Shown here: positions 7,161 through 14,451 of the stretch, in pieces
Position numbering within the stretch: position 1 is the first letter of the stretch
Layout of the letters: each line of letters begins with the position of its first letter
Assembly: GCA_964563335.1 (NCBI GenBank)
Contig: CAZLWL010000019.1
Coordinates: 1 to 36,242 of the forward strand
DNA from: QNBT01 sp964563335
GTDB taxonomy: Bacteria; Planctomycetota; Phycisphaerae; Sedimentisphaerales; Anaerohalosphaeraceae
Direction of reading: 5' to 3'
Length of the DNA: 36,242 bases
The notes under the pieces: generated by a model
The model's input: only the letters and a program-made list of their open reading frames with translations
The model's database searches: none
What the model was told of the DNA's origin: nothing
Made by a program: the position numbers and the translations under genes

Positions 7161-7785
7161 ATGGTTCACACGCTTAGAGACGCAAACGGCAACTTCAACG
7201 AGTATTCGTGGCTTACCGTGATGATAGGCTATCACGTGTTAGGTATTTGGTATTGGTGTACCGACCAGACGATTGTGCAGAAAACGCTTGGTGCCAAAGA
7301 CATGCGAAACGGGCAATTAGGTGCTGTTTTTGCCGGTGTTCTGAAGATTCTGCCGTTGTTCCTTATGGTATTTCCGGGTGTTTTGGCCTACCTTCATCGT
7401 GGGATTGCTGATAGGGTTGCCGTATTTCGTGATTGACCTGCCTCATAACGTTCCCGCTGAGACCGTCCAGGTGGCGATAGAGGCGGGTAGAATAGGGCCG
7501 GATAAAATTGTCGACGGCGTGGTCACCAACTACGAGATTATCAACCACGGTTGGGGCATTCCGTTCATGATGATGGGCCTCATCTTACTGAGTATGTGTG
7601 TAGCAGTCTATGTGATTGTGAGTCTGATGACGCCTGCACCTACTGATGAGGAACTCGAGAAGATAAGCTGGCGGCCGCCGCTGAAGGTCCTGGTGGAGAC
7701 AAAGATTACCGGCATTGCGGACCCGAGGATTGTGGCAATCGGGCTGTTCGCCTTGATGATTGTTTTGTATTACTTCATGCGTTGA
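7161..7785 (+). pseudogene. Sodium:solute symporter (SSS family), decayed
   Basis: Two pieces of one SSS transporter in different frames. Piece 1 (7161 to about 7380) carries the family signature IGYHVLGIWYWCTDQTIVQK and FAGVLKILPLFLMVFPGVLA, a mid-protein segment. Piece 2 (about 7378-7785) is the C-terminal end with two membrane helices (FIVGLLIGLPYFVI; GIPFMMMGLILLSMCVAVYV), the cytoplasmic TPAPTDEELEKISWRPP segment and a last helix. The N-terminal half is missing, and the pieces are joined out of frame with a stretch lost between them. When intact it would have imported a sugar or polyol with sodium. Position suggests it was the first gene of the operon running to 11181. Confidence 0.8.
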
Positions 7786-7829
7786 ACACATAAGTGCAAT
7801 TGGCTTTGATAATTGAAGGAGAAAATAAG

Positions 7830-8463
7830 ATGAGACAGGCGGTAATGACGGCGCCGGGAAAGATTGAATTTCGCGATGTGCCCGAACCGATATGCCATTG
7901 GGGTGAAGTAATGATGGAGGTAAAGGTCATCGGTGTTTGCGGCTCAGATATACACGTTTGGCACGGCAAGCACCCGTTTACTTCATATCCGGTCGTTCAG
8001 GGCCATGAATTTTCCGGCAAGGTGGTGAAAGTCGGTGATGGTGTAAAGGGCATTAAGAAGGGCATGAAGATAACAGCTTTGCCCCAGGTTGTCTGCGGCA
8101 ATTGCGGTCCATGCCGCAGGTGATGAAGGTTATCAGGTTGCCATCGAATGTGCCGGTGCAAAGGAGATACCGAAGATTGCCTGTGAAACCGTAAACAAGG
8201 GTGGGACCATTGTCGTACTTGGCGTTGCCGAGGGTGATACCCCCATTCCCATGGCCATACTCAACGAGCACCAGCTTACTATTCGCGGCTCGATGATGTA
8301 CCAGCACGCCGATTACCGGCAAGCGGTGGAATGGATTGCCCGCGGCCAGGTTATCACCAAACCCCTGGTGAGTAAGCTTTTCGCCTTTGACAAATACCCG
8401 GATGCTTATAAGTACATCGATGAGCACAGTAAGGAAGTCATGAAGGTCATGGTTGGCCTTTAA
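7830..8463 (+). pseudogene. Zinc-dependent medium-chain dehydrogenase (sorbitol/threonine DH-like), internal deletion
   Basis: ATG 7830 follows AGAAGG-like GAAGGA (7815-7820). The N-terminal part is normal: catalytic-zinc motif GVCGSDIHVWHG, GHEFSGKVVKVGDGV, and the start of the structural zinc cluster (CGNCGPCR), then a stop at 8121-8123. In another frame, from about 8112, comes the C-terminal part (GYQVAIECAGAKEIPKIACE ... FAFDKYPDAYKYIDEHSKEV). The Rossmann NAD-binding core, roughly 100-130 residues, is absent. The joint is a deletion plus frameshift. The enzyme would have oxidised a polyol to a ketose, matching the neighbouring fructokinase-like gene (inference). Confidence 0.85.
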
Positions 8464-8505
8464 GATGAAATCACTAACTAATACCTGTATGGATGAGATA
8501 GAATT

Positions 8506-9402
8506 ATGAATAGTGACAAAACCTTTACCATCGTTGGCTTGGGTGAGATTCTGTGGGACATGCTGCCTGCGGGCAAGCAGTTGGGCGGTGCGCCGGCCAA
8601 TTTCGCCTATCATGCCCAGGCCCTCGGTGCAAAAGGGGTGGTTGTAAGTTGTATCGGCGATGACGAATTAGGCAAAGAGATATTGAGCCGGCTTGGCGGG
8701 CTCGGTCTTGATTGCCGGTATATCGCAACTGACAAGGCGCATCGAACGGGGACGGTTACGGTCAAACTCGATGAGAACGGCGTACCCGATTTTACTATCC
8801 ACGAAGATGTGGCGTGGGACTTTATTCCACCGGACGCCGCCTTGTTGGCCATTGCAGCACGCGCCGATGCGGTTTGCTTCGGCTCTTTGTGTCAGCGGTC
8901 GGATGTGTCCCGCGACACGGTTCGGCGGTTTCTGAAGGCGACAAAACCCGATTGCCTCCGCATATTTGACATAAACATTCGCCAGTCTTACTATAACAAA
9001 GATATTGTGCACGCGATGCTCGAGACGAGCAATGTCTTGAAGCTCAACGATGATGAACTGCCGGTCGTAACCGAGCTGCTGGACATCAAAGGCGCAGAAT
9101 CCGAGATACTTGCCGAGTTGGTGGCCCGTTATGACCTTCGCCTGGTTGTTTTGACAAGAGGAGCCGAAGGCAGTCGTTTGTACGGCCCGGACGGCGACTC
9201 TGAGTGTAAAGGTGTGCCGCCTGAAAAGATTGCCGACACAGTTGGGGCCGGCGATGCGTTCACTGCCGCCGTGGCTGTCGGTTTGCTGAGGGGCGATGGC
9301 CTCGAGCAAATTAATGCCCATGCCAATCGGGTAGCCAGCTTCGTCTGCTCACAGGATGGCGCTACTCCTAAGCTGCCGGACGAGCTGGCCCGGGGCAGTT
9401 AA
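8506..9402 (+). CDS. PfkB-family sugar kinase (fructokinase-like)
   Basis: Full-length at 298 residues, with both PfkB signatures: GGAPANFAYHAQALGA near residue 27 and DTVGAGDAFTAAV near 244, including the catalytic Asp (about 250). The N-terminal GLGEILWDMLPAG is typical of fructokinases. It phosphorylates a ketose or related sugar with ATP in the cytoplasm; fructose to fructose-6-phosphate is the most likely reaction. The ATG at 8506 lies 42 bp after the broken dehydrogenase. It is the only clearly undamaged structural gene in this operon. It may have been kept for another role, or simply not been hit yet. Confidence 0.85.
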   Translation: MNSDKTFTIVGLGEILWDMLPAGKQLGGAPANFAYHAQALGAKGVVVSCIGDDELGKEILSRLGGLGLDCRYIATDKAHRTGTVTVKLDENGVPDFTIHEDVAWDFIPPDAALLAIAARADAVCFGSLCQRSDVSRDTVRRFLKATKPDCLRIFDINIRQSYYNKDIVHAMLETSNVLKLNDDELPVVTELLDIKGAESEILAELVARYDLRLVVLTRGAEGSRLYGPDGDSECKGVPPEKIADTVGAGDAFTAAVAVGLLRGDGLEQINAHANRVASFVCSQDGATPKLPDELARGS

Positions 9403-9479
9403 AAATTTTGACAATAAAGCGTAAAAAACTTGGATGAATAGATGGTAAGGCGATTATCAATTAGTGAAAAGGACTTAAG

Positions 9480-10640
9480 ATGAAGGACTTTAGTTATTAT
9501 CAACCGACTGAAGTTCAGTTTGGATGCGGGCGCATTAAGGAAATCGGCGAAATTGTGGCCAAGTACGGCAAACGTTGCCTGTTGGCGACGGTTGAGCCTT
9601 TTCCCGCGCTTGAAGCGGTCTTTGAAAAGGTCAAGGCCTCGCTCAAGGCTGTGGGCGTTGATGTGGCCCATTTTGCCGGCGTTATTCCCAACCCTACCAC
9701 CGATAGTGTAACTGAAGGCGCCAAGGTGGCCGAGAAGCTCAAGGCCGATGTTGTCTTCGGCGTGGGCGGTGGCTCCAGCATGGATACTGCCAAGGCCATT
9801 GCCGTGGAAGCGACACACGAGGGCACGTGTTGGGATTATCTATTCTATAAGGAAGAAGATAATCCAATTAGTGCTGAAAAAACCCTTCCCGTTATTGCGG
9901 TTTCAACTACCTCGGGTACGGGCTCGCAGGTAACTCAGGTGGCAGTGGTGACTAATCCGGCTGAAAAGGACAAGTCCGCCCTGTTCAATCACATTATCTA
10001 TCCGAAGGTCGCAGTTGTGGACCCTGAATTGATGCTCACGCTGCCGGAGCACATCACCGCCTCGACCGGCTTCGACGTCTTCTGCCATTCGTTCGAGGCT
10101 TACATTCATCCCAATGCCTCGCCGTATATCGACCTGCTTGCCGTCGAGTCGATTCGGCTGGTAGTTGAGAACCTGCCGACAGTGATGAAGGACGGCTCGA
10201 ACATTGCCGCAAGAAGCGCAATGGCCTGGGCCGATACATTGGCTGGATTGTGCATTGCAAACGCCGGCGTAACTATGCCGCATGGAATCGGAATGGCAAT
10301 CAGCGGCATGTATCCGCACGTGGCCCACGGTGAGGCGCTGGCCATCAATTATCCAACGTTCACTCGGTTCACCTGGAAATCGGCCATCAGGCAGTTTGCC
10401 ACGTTGGGCAGGATTCTCGATAGTGCCCTTGAGTCCCAAACAGATGAAGTCGTTGCTGAGAAGTCCTGTGAGCTGCTCGATGAGTTCCTCAAGAAAATCG
10501 GCATGTGGCTGAATCTGAAAGGCTTTGACGTCCCCGAAGCCGAGTTAGAAGAGTTGGCTACGGAATCGGTGACGGGCTTGGAAGGGGCGTTCGGATTGCC
10601 TGGGTCAACACCGGGACGGGCCTGCGGTACAAGGTGGTGA
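9480..10640 (+). CDS. Iron-containing alcohol dehydrogenase with replaced C-terminus
   Basis: Group III Fe-ADH (YqhD/BDH-like). Seen: FGCGRIKEIGEIV, NAD(P)-binding GVGGGSSMDTAKAIAV (about 97-112), TSGTGSQVTQ, and metal-site residues in TGFDVFCHSFEAYIHP and MPHGIGMAISGMYPHVAHGEA. It reduces or oxidises an alcohol/aldehyde pair. ATG 9480 follows AAAAGGAC. Authentic sequence runs to about residue 362 (ELATESV). The remaining about 24 residues come from a DUF4432 gene read in the wrong frame, so a deletion has joined the two genes and removed the last about 20 native residues. The active site is intact, but loss of the C-terminal helix makes function doubtful. Confidence 0.8.
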   Translation: MKDFSYYQPTEVQFGCGRIKEIGEIVAKYGKRCLLATVEPFPALEAVFEKVKASLKAVGVDVAHFAGVIPNPTTDSVTEGAKVAEKLKADVVFGVGGGSSMDTAKAIAVEATHEGTCWDYLFYKEEDNPISAEKTLPVIAVSTTSGTGSQVTQVAVVTNPAEKDKSALFNHIIYPKVAVVDPELMLTLPEHITASTGFDVFCHSFEAYIHPNASPYIDLLAVESIRLVVENLPTVMKDGSNIAARSAMAWADTLAGLCIANAGVTMPHGIGMAISGMYPHVAHGEALAINYPTFTRFTWKSAIRQFATLGRILDSALESQTDEVVAEKSCELLDEFLKKIGMWLNLKGFDVPEAELEELATESVTGLEGAFGLPGSTPGRACGTRW

Positions 10641-11181
10641 TTGACAGGGGTCTGGATATTGCCGACGCCTTCTTCAATAAGCACAGCCTTGCGTGGCTAA
10701 GTCACGCAGGTGTTACTGCGCCAAGGCCTGATTCAGCGCACGATTTGGAATGGCTTTATTCCTTCGGCGGCGGCTTGTTGGCTACCTGCGGCCTGACCCA
10801 TGCCGGCGGGCCGGAAACAGATGATAACGAAGAGCGCGGCCTGCACGGCAGGATAAACAATAATCCGGCATCGATTGAATCGATAGTCCAGCCGGACCTT
10901 GCAGCGGGAAATCTCGATATGAGCATAACCGGCGTGGTCAAGCAGACGCGGCTTTTCGGGACGAATTATGAGCTCAAAAGGACAATCTCGTCACGAATCG
11001 GCGAGCCTACTATTCGCATACATGACGTTGTTACGAATCTCGCCTCTCAGACCATGCCGCACATAAGCAAAGACAACTCGTCAAGATCGCCCCCGGCAAA
11101 AGCAGGACCTACGACCTGGAATTGTTTATCCTGACAAACCGCGACGAAATCAGAAAGTTCGTTAAAACAGCCGGTGGCTGA
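10562..11181 (+). pseudogene. DUF4432 aldose-epimerase-like protein, truncated and internally deleted
   Basis: From about 10562, in a frame different from the Fe-ADH, the sequence reads GVRIAWVNTGTGLRYKVVID, RGLDIADAFF, LAWLSHAGVTAPRPD and GGGLLATCGLTHAGGPE, the DUF4432 (galactose-mutarotase-like) pattern. The N-terminus is missing. After TNLASQTMPH (near 11060) the frame changes, and a C-terminal piece appears from about 11090 (KIAPGKSRTYDLELFILTNR) with stop at 11179-11181. Perhaps 100 or more residues are lost in between. DUF4432 proteins typically accompany sugar catabolic genes. This copy is certainly inactive. Confidence 0.8.
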
Positions 11182-11214
11182 ACTGCATCTTTGTAATTCT
11201 GTAAAGCATGAAAA

Positions 11215-11252
11215 GGGCAGGGGCGGTTTATCGCCTCTGCCCATAGTTTTTA
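11215..11252 (+). terminator. Terminator between convergent sugar operon and regulator
   Basis: An 11-bp stem (11215-11225 with 11232-11242, one G-T pair) with a 6-nt loop is followed by ATAGTTTTT. It lies 34 bp after the last codon of the decayed operon and 43 bp from the end of the convergent regulator gene. Confidence 0.7.
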
Positions 11253-11294
11253 GCGTTACCCTTTTTGAGGGAAAAGGGTGCCATCCCGCGAGTT

Positions 11295-12494
11295 TTATAT
11301 CTGACCGTTTCTAAAGGCCTTGCGATAGGCGAAGGGGGTCATTTTCATTCGCTGCTTGAAAATCACTCCCAGGTGGGTGGGGCTGCTAAAGCCCGCCTTT
11401 TGCGCGATTTGACTTATAGGCATGTCTGTATTCAGCAATATTTCAACTGCCGATTCCACGTGCACGCGCTGGATTTCATTCAGGATGGAACGGCCGAGAG
11501 TCCGGCGAAACCGTCGCTCCAGAAGGCGCCTGGATAACGGCGTCGCGTTTATCACGTCATCTACTCGTATCATGTCGGCGGCGCGGGCCCGGATGAAACG
11601 TATTGCCGCCGAGACCGCAGGGTCAGCAACGGCCATGATGTCGGTTGATTTCCTGGCAACTACGCCAGTGGGTTCAGCAATGACCTCCTGGCCCGCCATT
11701 TTTTCCCCCGCCATGAGCCTGTCAAGCAGTGCCGCGGCCTCGTAGCCGGCCTTGTCTCCATTCAGGCCGATACTTGAAAGCGGAGGGTCCAAGAGATTGC
11801 ACAGCAATTCATCATTATCAACGCCGACAACCGCCATCTCTTCGGGTATAGCAACACCTGCCAGATGAGCAGCCTCGATGAGTTCACAGGAACGTTCATC
11901 GTTGCATGCCATAAGTCCGGCCGGCCTGGGAAGGGCCCTGAGCCAGTTAGCCAAGGCGACTCGTTCCTTTTCCCAGACATTATCTTTCTTCAAACGCGGT
12001 TCGGGATAGATATTGCATTTGAATTTTGCTTGTCGTATCCTTTCGCAAAAGCCTTCCTTGCGCTGCTGGGACCAGGTCTTGTTGGGGACCCCGCAAAAAG
12101 CGAAGTGCCTGAGGCCTCGTTCGAGGAAGTAGTCTGCGGCAATTCTGCCGGCCGCCCGCGAATCCGTTCTGACGGTGGCAATGCCGTTTGAGTTTTTTTT
12201 GTGTGCCGGAAGGTGGTCTGTTAGTTCATCTTCCACGGTAATCGCCGGCAATCCGCTTTCAAGGATTTTTTTCGCCGTTTCCCTCGAATAGATCCCCGCG
12301 GCGAAGATGCCCTCTCCCTGCCATCGCTCGATTTGCGGCAGACCGATGTCATAGGTGTTCCAGAAATTCATGTCGAGGGACCAGAGGCCGTGAAGGCGGG
12401 CGTACCGCGACAGGCCGCCAAGCAGGCCGCGATTGAAGGACCGGGACGAGTCCAGCAATAAAATGACTTTTCGGACGTACTTCTTAATCTTCAT
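11295..12494 (-). CDS. XylR-type transcriptional regulator (LacI-like sensor plus AraC HTH)
   Basis: 399 residues from ATG 12494. The first about 270 residues are a periplasmic-binding-protein-like ligand domain (VILLLDSSRSFNRGLLGGLS ... AGLMACNDERSCELIEAAHL ... AVVGVDNDELLCNLLDPPLS). The last about 100 are an AraC-type double helix-turn-helix (LSRRLLERRFRRTLGRSILN ... ISQIAQKAGFSSPTHLGVIF). This is the E. coli XylR architecture, in which a sugar bound to the sensor controls an AraC-like activator. A longer frame to 12584 exists, but GAGGAGG just before ATG 12494, and an operator at 12560-12588 that would otherwise be coding, favour 12494. It converges on the decayed sugar operon. Its likely DNA sites are the GCAAAATC pairs. 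Confidence 0.9.
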   Translation of the reverse strand: MKIKKYVRKVILLLDSSRSFNRGLLGGLSRYARLHGLWSLDMNFWNTYDIGLPQIERWQGEGIFAAGIYSRETAKKILESGLPAITVEDELTDHLPAHKKNSNGIATVRTDSRAAGRIAADYFLERGLRHFAFCGVPNKTWSQQRKEGFCERIRQAKFKCNIYPEPRLKKDNVWEKERVALANWLRALPRPAGLMACNDERSCELIEAAHLAGVAIPEEMAVVGVDNDELLCNLLDPPLSSIGLNGDKAGYEAAALLDRLMAGEKMAGQEVIAEPTGVVARKSTDIMAVADPAVSAAIRFIRARAADMIRVDDVINATPLSRRLLERRFRRTLGRSILNEIQRVHVESAVEILLNTDMPISQIAQKAGFSSPTHLGVIFKQRMKMTPFAYRKAFRNGQI

Positions 12495-12559
12495 CACCTC
12501 CTCAAGGTGAGGCGCCGAGCGCCAATAAGATACACTATATATTAAACACTTTAATGGTC

Positions 12560-12588
12560 GCAAAATCAAGAAAAAAATACGCAAAATC
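12560..12588 (-). promoter_or_regulatory. Operator-like GCAAAATC pair at the regulator's own promoter
   Basis: On the plus strand, GCAAAATC occurs at 12560-12567 and 12581-12588, again 13 bp apart (21-bp period), matching 4667-4695. It lies 66-94 bp upstream of the regulator's start. Read toward the gene, TTGCGA (overlapping the proximal box), an 18-bp spacer and TATAGT could be its promoter, so binding here would touch the -35. This fits autoregulation. Confidence 0.65.
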
Positions 12589-12672
12589 AGGCTTTTCCTC
12601 TAAAAATGCCGATTTTGACCTAAATATCACCCTATTACTTCTCTGATACTCTTGGTTAGGTAGTTTATGTCA

Positions 12673-12701
12673 TTGAATATTTTGGTGAAAAAGGTTATAC
12701 T
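12673..12701 (+). promoter_or_regulatory. Candidate sigma70 promoter of the Ycf46/PilT operon
   Basis: TTGAAT (12673-12678), a 17-bp spacer, and TATACT (12696-12701), 53 bp upstream of the first start codon. The intergenic region is shared with the divergent regulator gene, but the GCAAAATC pair lies about 85 bp further upstream. Confidence 0.5.
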
Positions 12702-12754
12702 GATAGGTGTCAGAACATTCAGGTTATGGTCCTGCAAGAAAGGAGTGTCGCGCT

Positions 12755-13426
12755 ATGGCAGATTTTGAAACGCGTATGCAATTGGCCTTTCCGAGTCCGT
12801 CAAAGCTTTTTACACCGGCGGTAACAACGATACTCATCCTGATGATTGCCGGGTGGGCAGTAATAAGCTACGCTCCGGATTTCACGTTCAACTGGCTGGC
12901 TGTAAGTAGTCAAGGGCTTCTTCGCGGAAGAATATGGCAGTTGGTTACGTATTCGTTCATAAACGGGTGCAGCCGCAACCTGGTTTTTAACGGATTAATG
13001 GTGCTTTTCATTGGCAGCACTATCGAGCGCGAGTGGCGGACCCGCTCATTCGTAGCGCTGTGGCTGGTTGTTTCCGTAACTTGCGGCGTGATGTGGTTCC
13101 TGGTAAATCTGGTCGGCGGCTGGAATTATCTTGGGATAGGGACCGGTGCCTGCGGATACGGAATCATAGGCACCTTTGGGCTGCTTTTCCGGCGAAAACG
13201 ATTCCTTGCCCTTTTCTGGTCTGTAGAAGCCCAGTACATTGCATGGCTGCTTATCGGGATAGGACTTGTGTTGGGCATAGCCCGGCCGATAAGTTGGATA
13301 TGGGTCGCGGGGGCCCTGGTGGCATACATTTATGTCAAACTCCGATGGCGAATTCAATCGAACAGCATGTACAATCGACCCGCGGCCGTAGAGGGTCGGC
13401 GTGATGGTTTTGTCGACGTTGATTGA
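12755..13426 (+). CDS. Rhomboid-like membrane protein lacking catalytic residues
   Basis: 223 residues, about six membrane helices. The rhomboid layout is recognisable: WQLVTYSFINGCSRNLVFNG then GSTIEREWRT, then a GxSG-like helix GIGTGACGYGIIGTFGLLF, then a last helix. Active rhomboids have His-x4-His-x3-Asn in helix 2, Ser in GxSG of helix 4 and His in helix 6. Here the helix-2 histidines are Asn70 and Asn75, the GxSG is GTGACG (129-134) without Ser, and the last helix (WIWVAGALVAYIYV) has no His. It is therefore a predicted pseudoprotease, acting perhaps as a binding or chaperone-like membrane protein (inference). ATG 12755 follows AAAGGAG with good spacing; a longer frame from 12707 lacks such support. 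It is the first gene of the operon. Confidence 0.8.
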   Translation: MADFETRMQLAFPSPSKLFTPAVTTILILMIAGWAVISYAPDFTFNWLAVSSQGLLRGRIWQLVTYSFINGCSRNLVFNGLMVLFIGSTIEREWRTRSFVALWLVVSVTCGVMWFLVNLVGGWNYLGIGTGACGYGIIGTFGLLFRRKRFLALFWSVEAQYIAWLLIGIGLVLGIARPISWIWVAGALVAYIYVKLRWRIQSNSMYNRPAAVEGRRDGFVDVD

Positions 13427-13430
13427 TATT

Positions 13431-14291
13431 ATGAACCGGACAGCACACAAGAATGCAGATATTCGGGCGGACTTGGCGATGGAGCAGCTTCGTTGCTGCA
13501 GATTGTGCCCGCGCCGGTGCGGCGTGGACCGTACAAAAGGCGAGACGGGTTTCTGTGGGCTGGATGATTCGGTCAGGTGCTTTAGAGAAATGATGTTTTA
13601 TGGCGAAGAAGAGGGGCTTAATCCCTCTCACCAGGTTTACTTTACAGGGTGTAATTTGAGGTGTGAGTTTTGTACGGTCGCAGAGTGGAATGAATATCCG
13701 CAGCAGGCGGAGGTTGTAGATATTGAAGTTTTAGCGGCAAGAATTGAAAACAGGAGAGCACAAGGTGCGAATACGTTAAACTTGTTAGGGGGAGAGCCGG
13801 CGGTCAACATACATGGAATTTTGAGGTTGTTGGGGCGAATAGATCCGGTAACTCGCGTTGTTTGGAACTCAAACATGTATTATAACGATGTGGTAGGTGA
13901 ATTGATTAATGGATTGGCGGACATATATCTGGCTGACTTCAAATGTGGTAACAATAACTGCAGCGAGGTTTTGCTGGGGGCCGCTGATTATGTAAGTGTG
14001 ACAAAGCGTAACATTATGACGGCAGTTGAACAGGGTGATGTGATAGTCCGTCATTTCTTGATGCCGGGGCATATCGAGTGCTGCCTGAAGCCCATACTCC
14101 ATTGGTTGGCAAGCGAGACACCCGATGTCAAGCTCAGTCTCAGAGGAGACTATATACCGCCTGCAAGAGCAGTTTCTGCGCCGCGAGATTATGTCGGCGA
14201 AAATGATATGAGAATTGTCGTTGATTTGGCCCGAGAGTTAGGCTTGAATGTCATAGATGAAGGGCGAACCATACAAACGCAGACCCGGTGA
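13431..14291 (+). CDS. Radical SAM protein, COG1313/PflX-like
   Basis: 286 residues from ATG 13431. An N-terminal Cys cluster (Cys22, 23, 26, 30 and 42 in CCRLCPRRCG ... GFCG) precedes the radical SAM CxxxCxxC motif GCNLRCEFC (Cys74, 78, 81). A TIM-barrel-like body follows with LLGGEPAVNIHGI, IYLADFKCG and VIVRHFLMPGHIECC. This is the pattern of the pyruvate-formate-lyase-activating-enzyme-like COG1313 family, iron-sulfur enzymes of largely unknown substrate. No glycyl-radical enzyme is near. The frame is open upstream to GTG 13401 and would overlap the rhomboid gene; neither start has a strong ribosome-binding site, so the start is uncertain by 10 residues. Confidence 0.8.
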   Translation: MNRTAHKNADIRADLAMEQLRCCRLCPRRCGVDRTKGETGFCGLDDSVRCFREMMFYGEEEGLNPSHQVYFTGCNLRCEFCTVAEWNEYPQQAEVVDIEVLAARIENRRAQGANTLNLLGGEPAVNIHGILRLLGRIDPVTRVVWNSNMYYNDVVGELINGLADIYLADFKCGNNNCSEVLLGAADYVSVTKRNIMTAVEQGDVIVRHFLMPGHIECCLKPILHWLASETPDVKLSLRGDYIPPARAVSAPRDYVGENDMRIVVDLARELGLNVIDEGRTIQTQTR

Positions 14292-14451
14292 CTTCGAGAT
14301 CCGGGTATTAAAAAGTGGACGCGTGGTAATGATAGCGCCTGACGAAACGTTATTAGAAGTAGCTCGGGCGGTGGACCCGGATAACAGTGATTTGTCACCG
14401 AAAACGGAGAGACAAAACGATGGCCGAGACAAAAGCAAAAACGACAAGTGA
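14257..14451 (+). CDS. Small overlapping hypothetical protein (64 aa)
   Basis: A short frame overlapping the end of the radical SAM gene (by 35 bp) and the start of the AAA ATPase gene (by 32 bp). It fills the 128-bp gap between them that would otherwise be non-coding in this tight operon. The middle reads like a genuine small fold (DFEIRVLKSGRVVMIAPDET, LLEVARAVDPDN), while the ends, in the overlaps, are basic and low in complexity. No family is recognised. No clear ribosome-binding site is seen before ATG 14257. It could be translated by coupling to the upstream gene. Confidence 0.5.
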   Translation: MKGEPYKRRPGDFEIRVLKSGRVVMIAPDETLLEVARAVDPDNSDLSPKTERQNDGRDKSKNDK

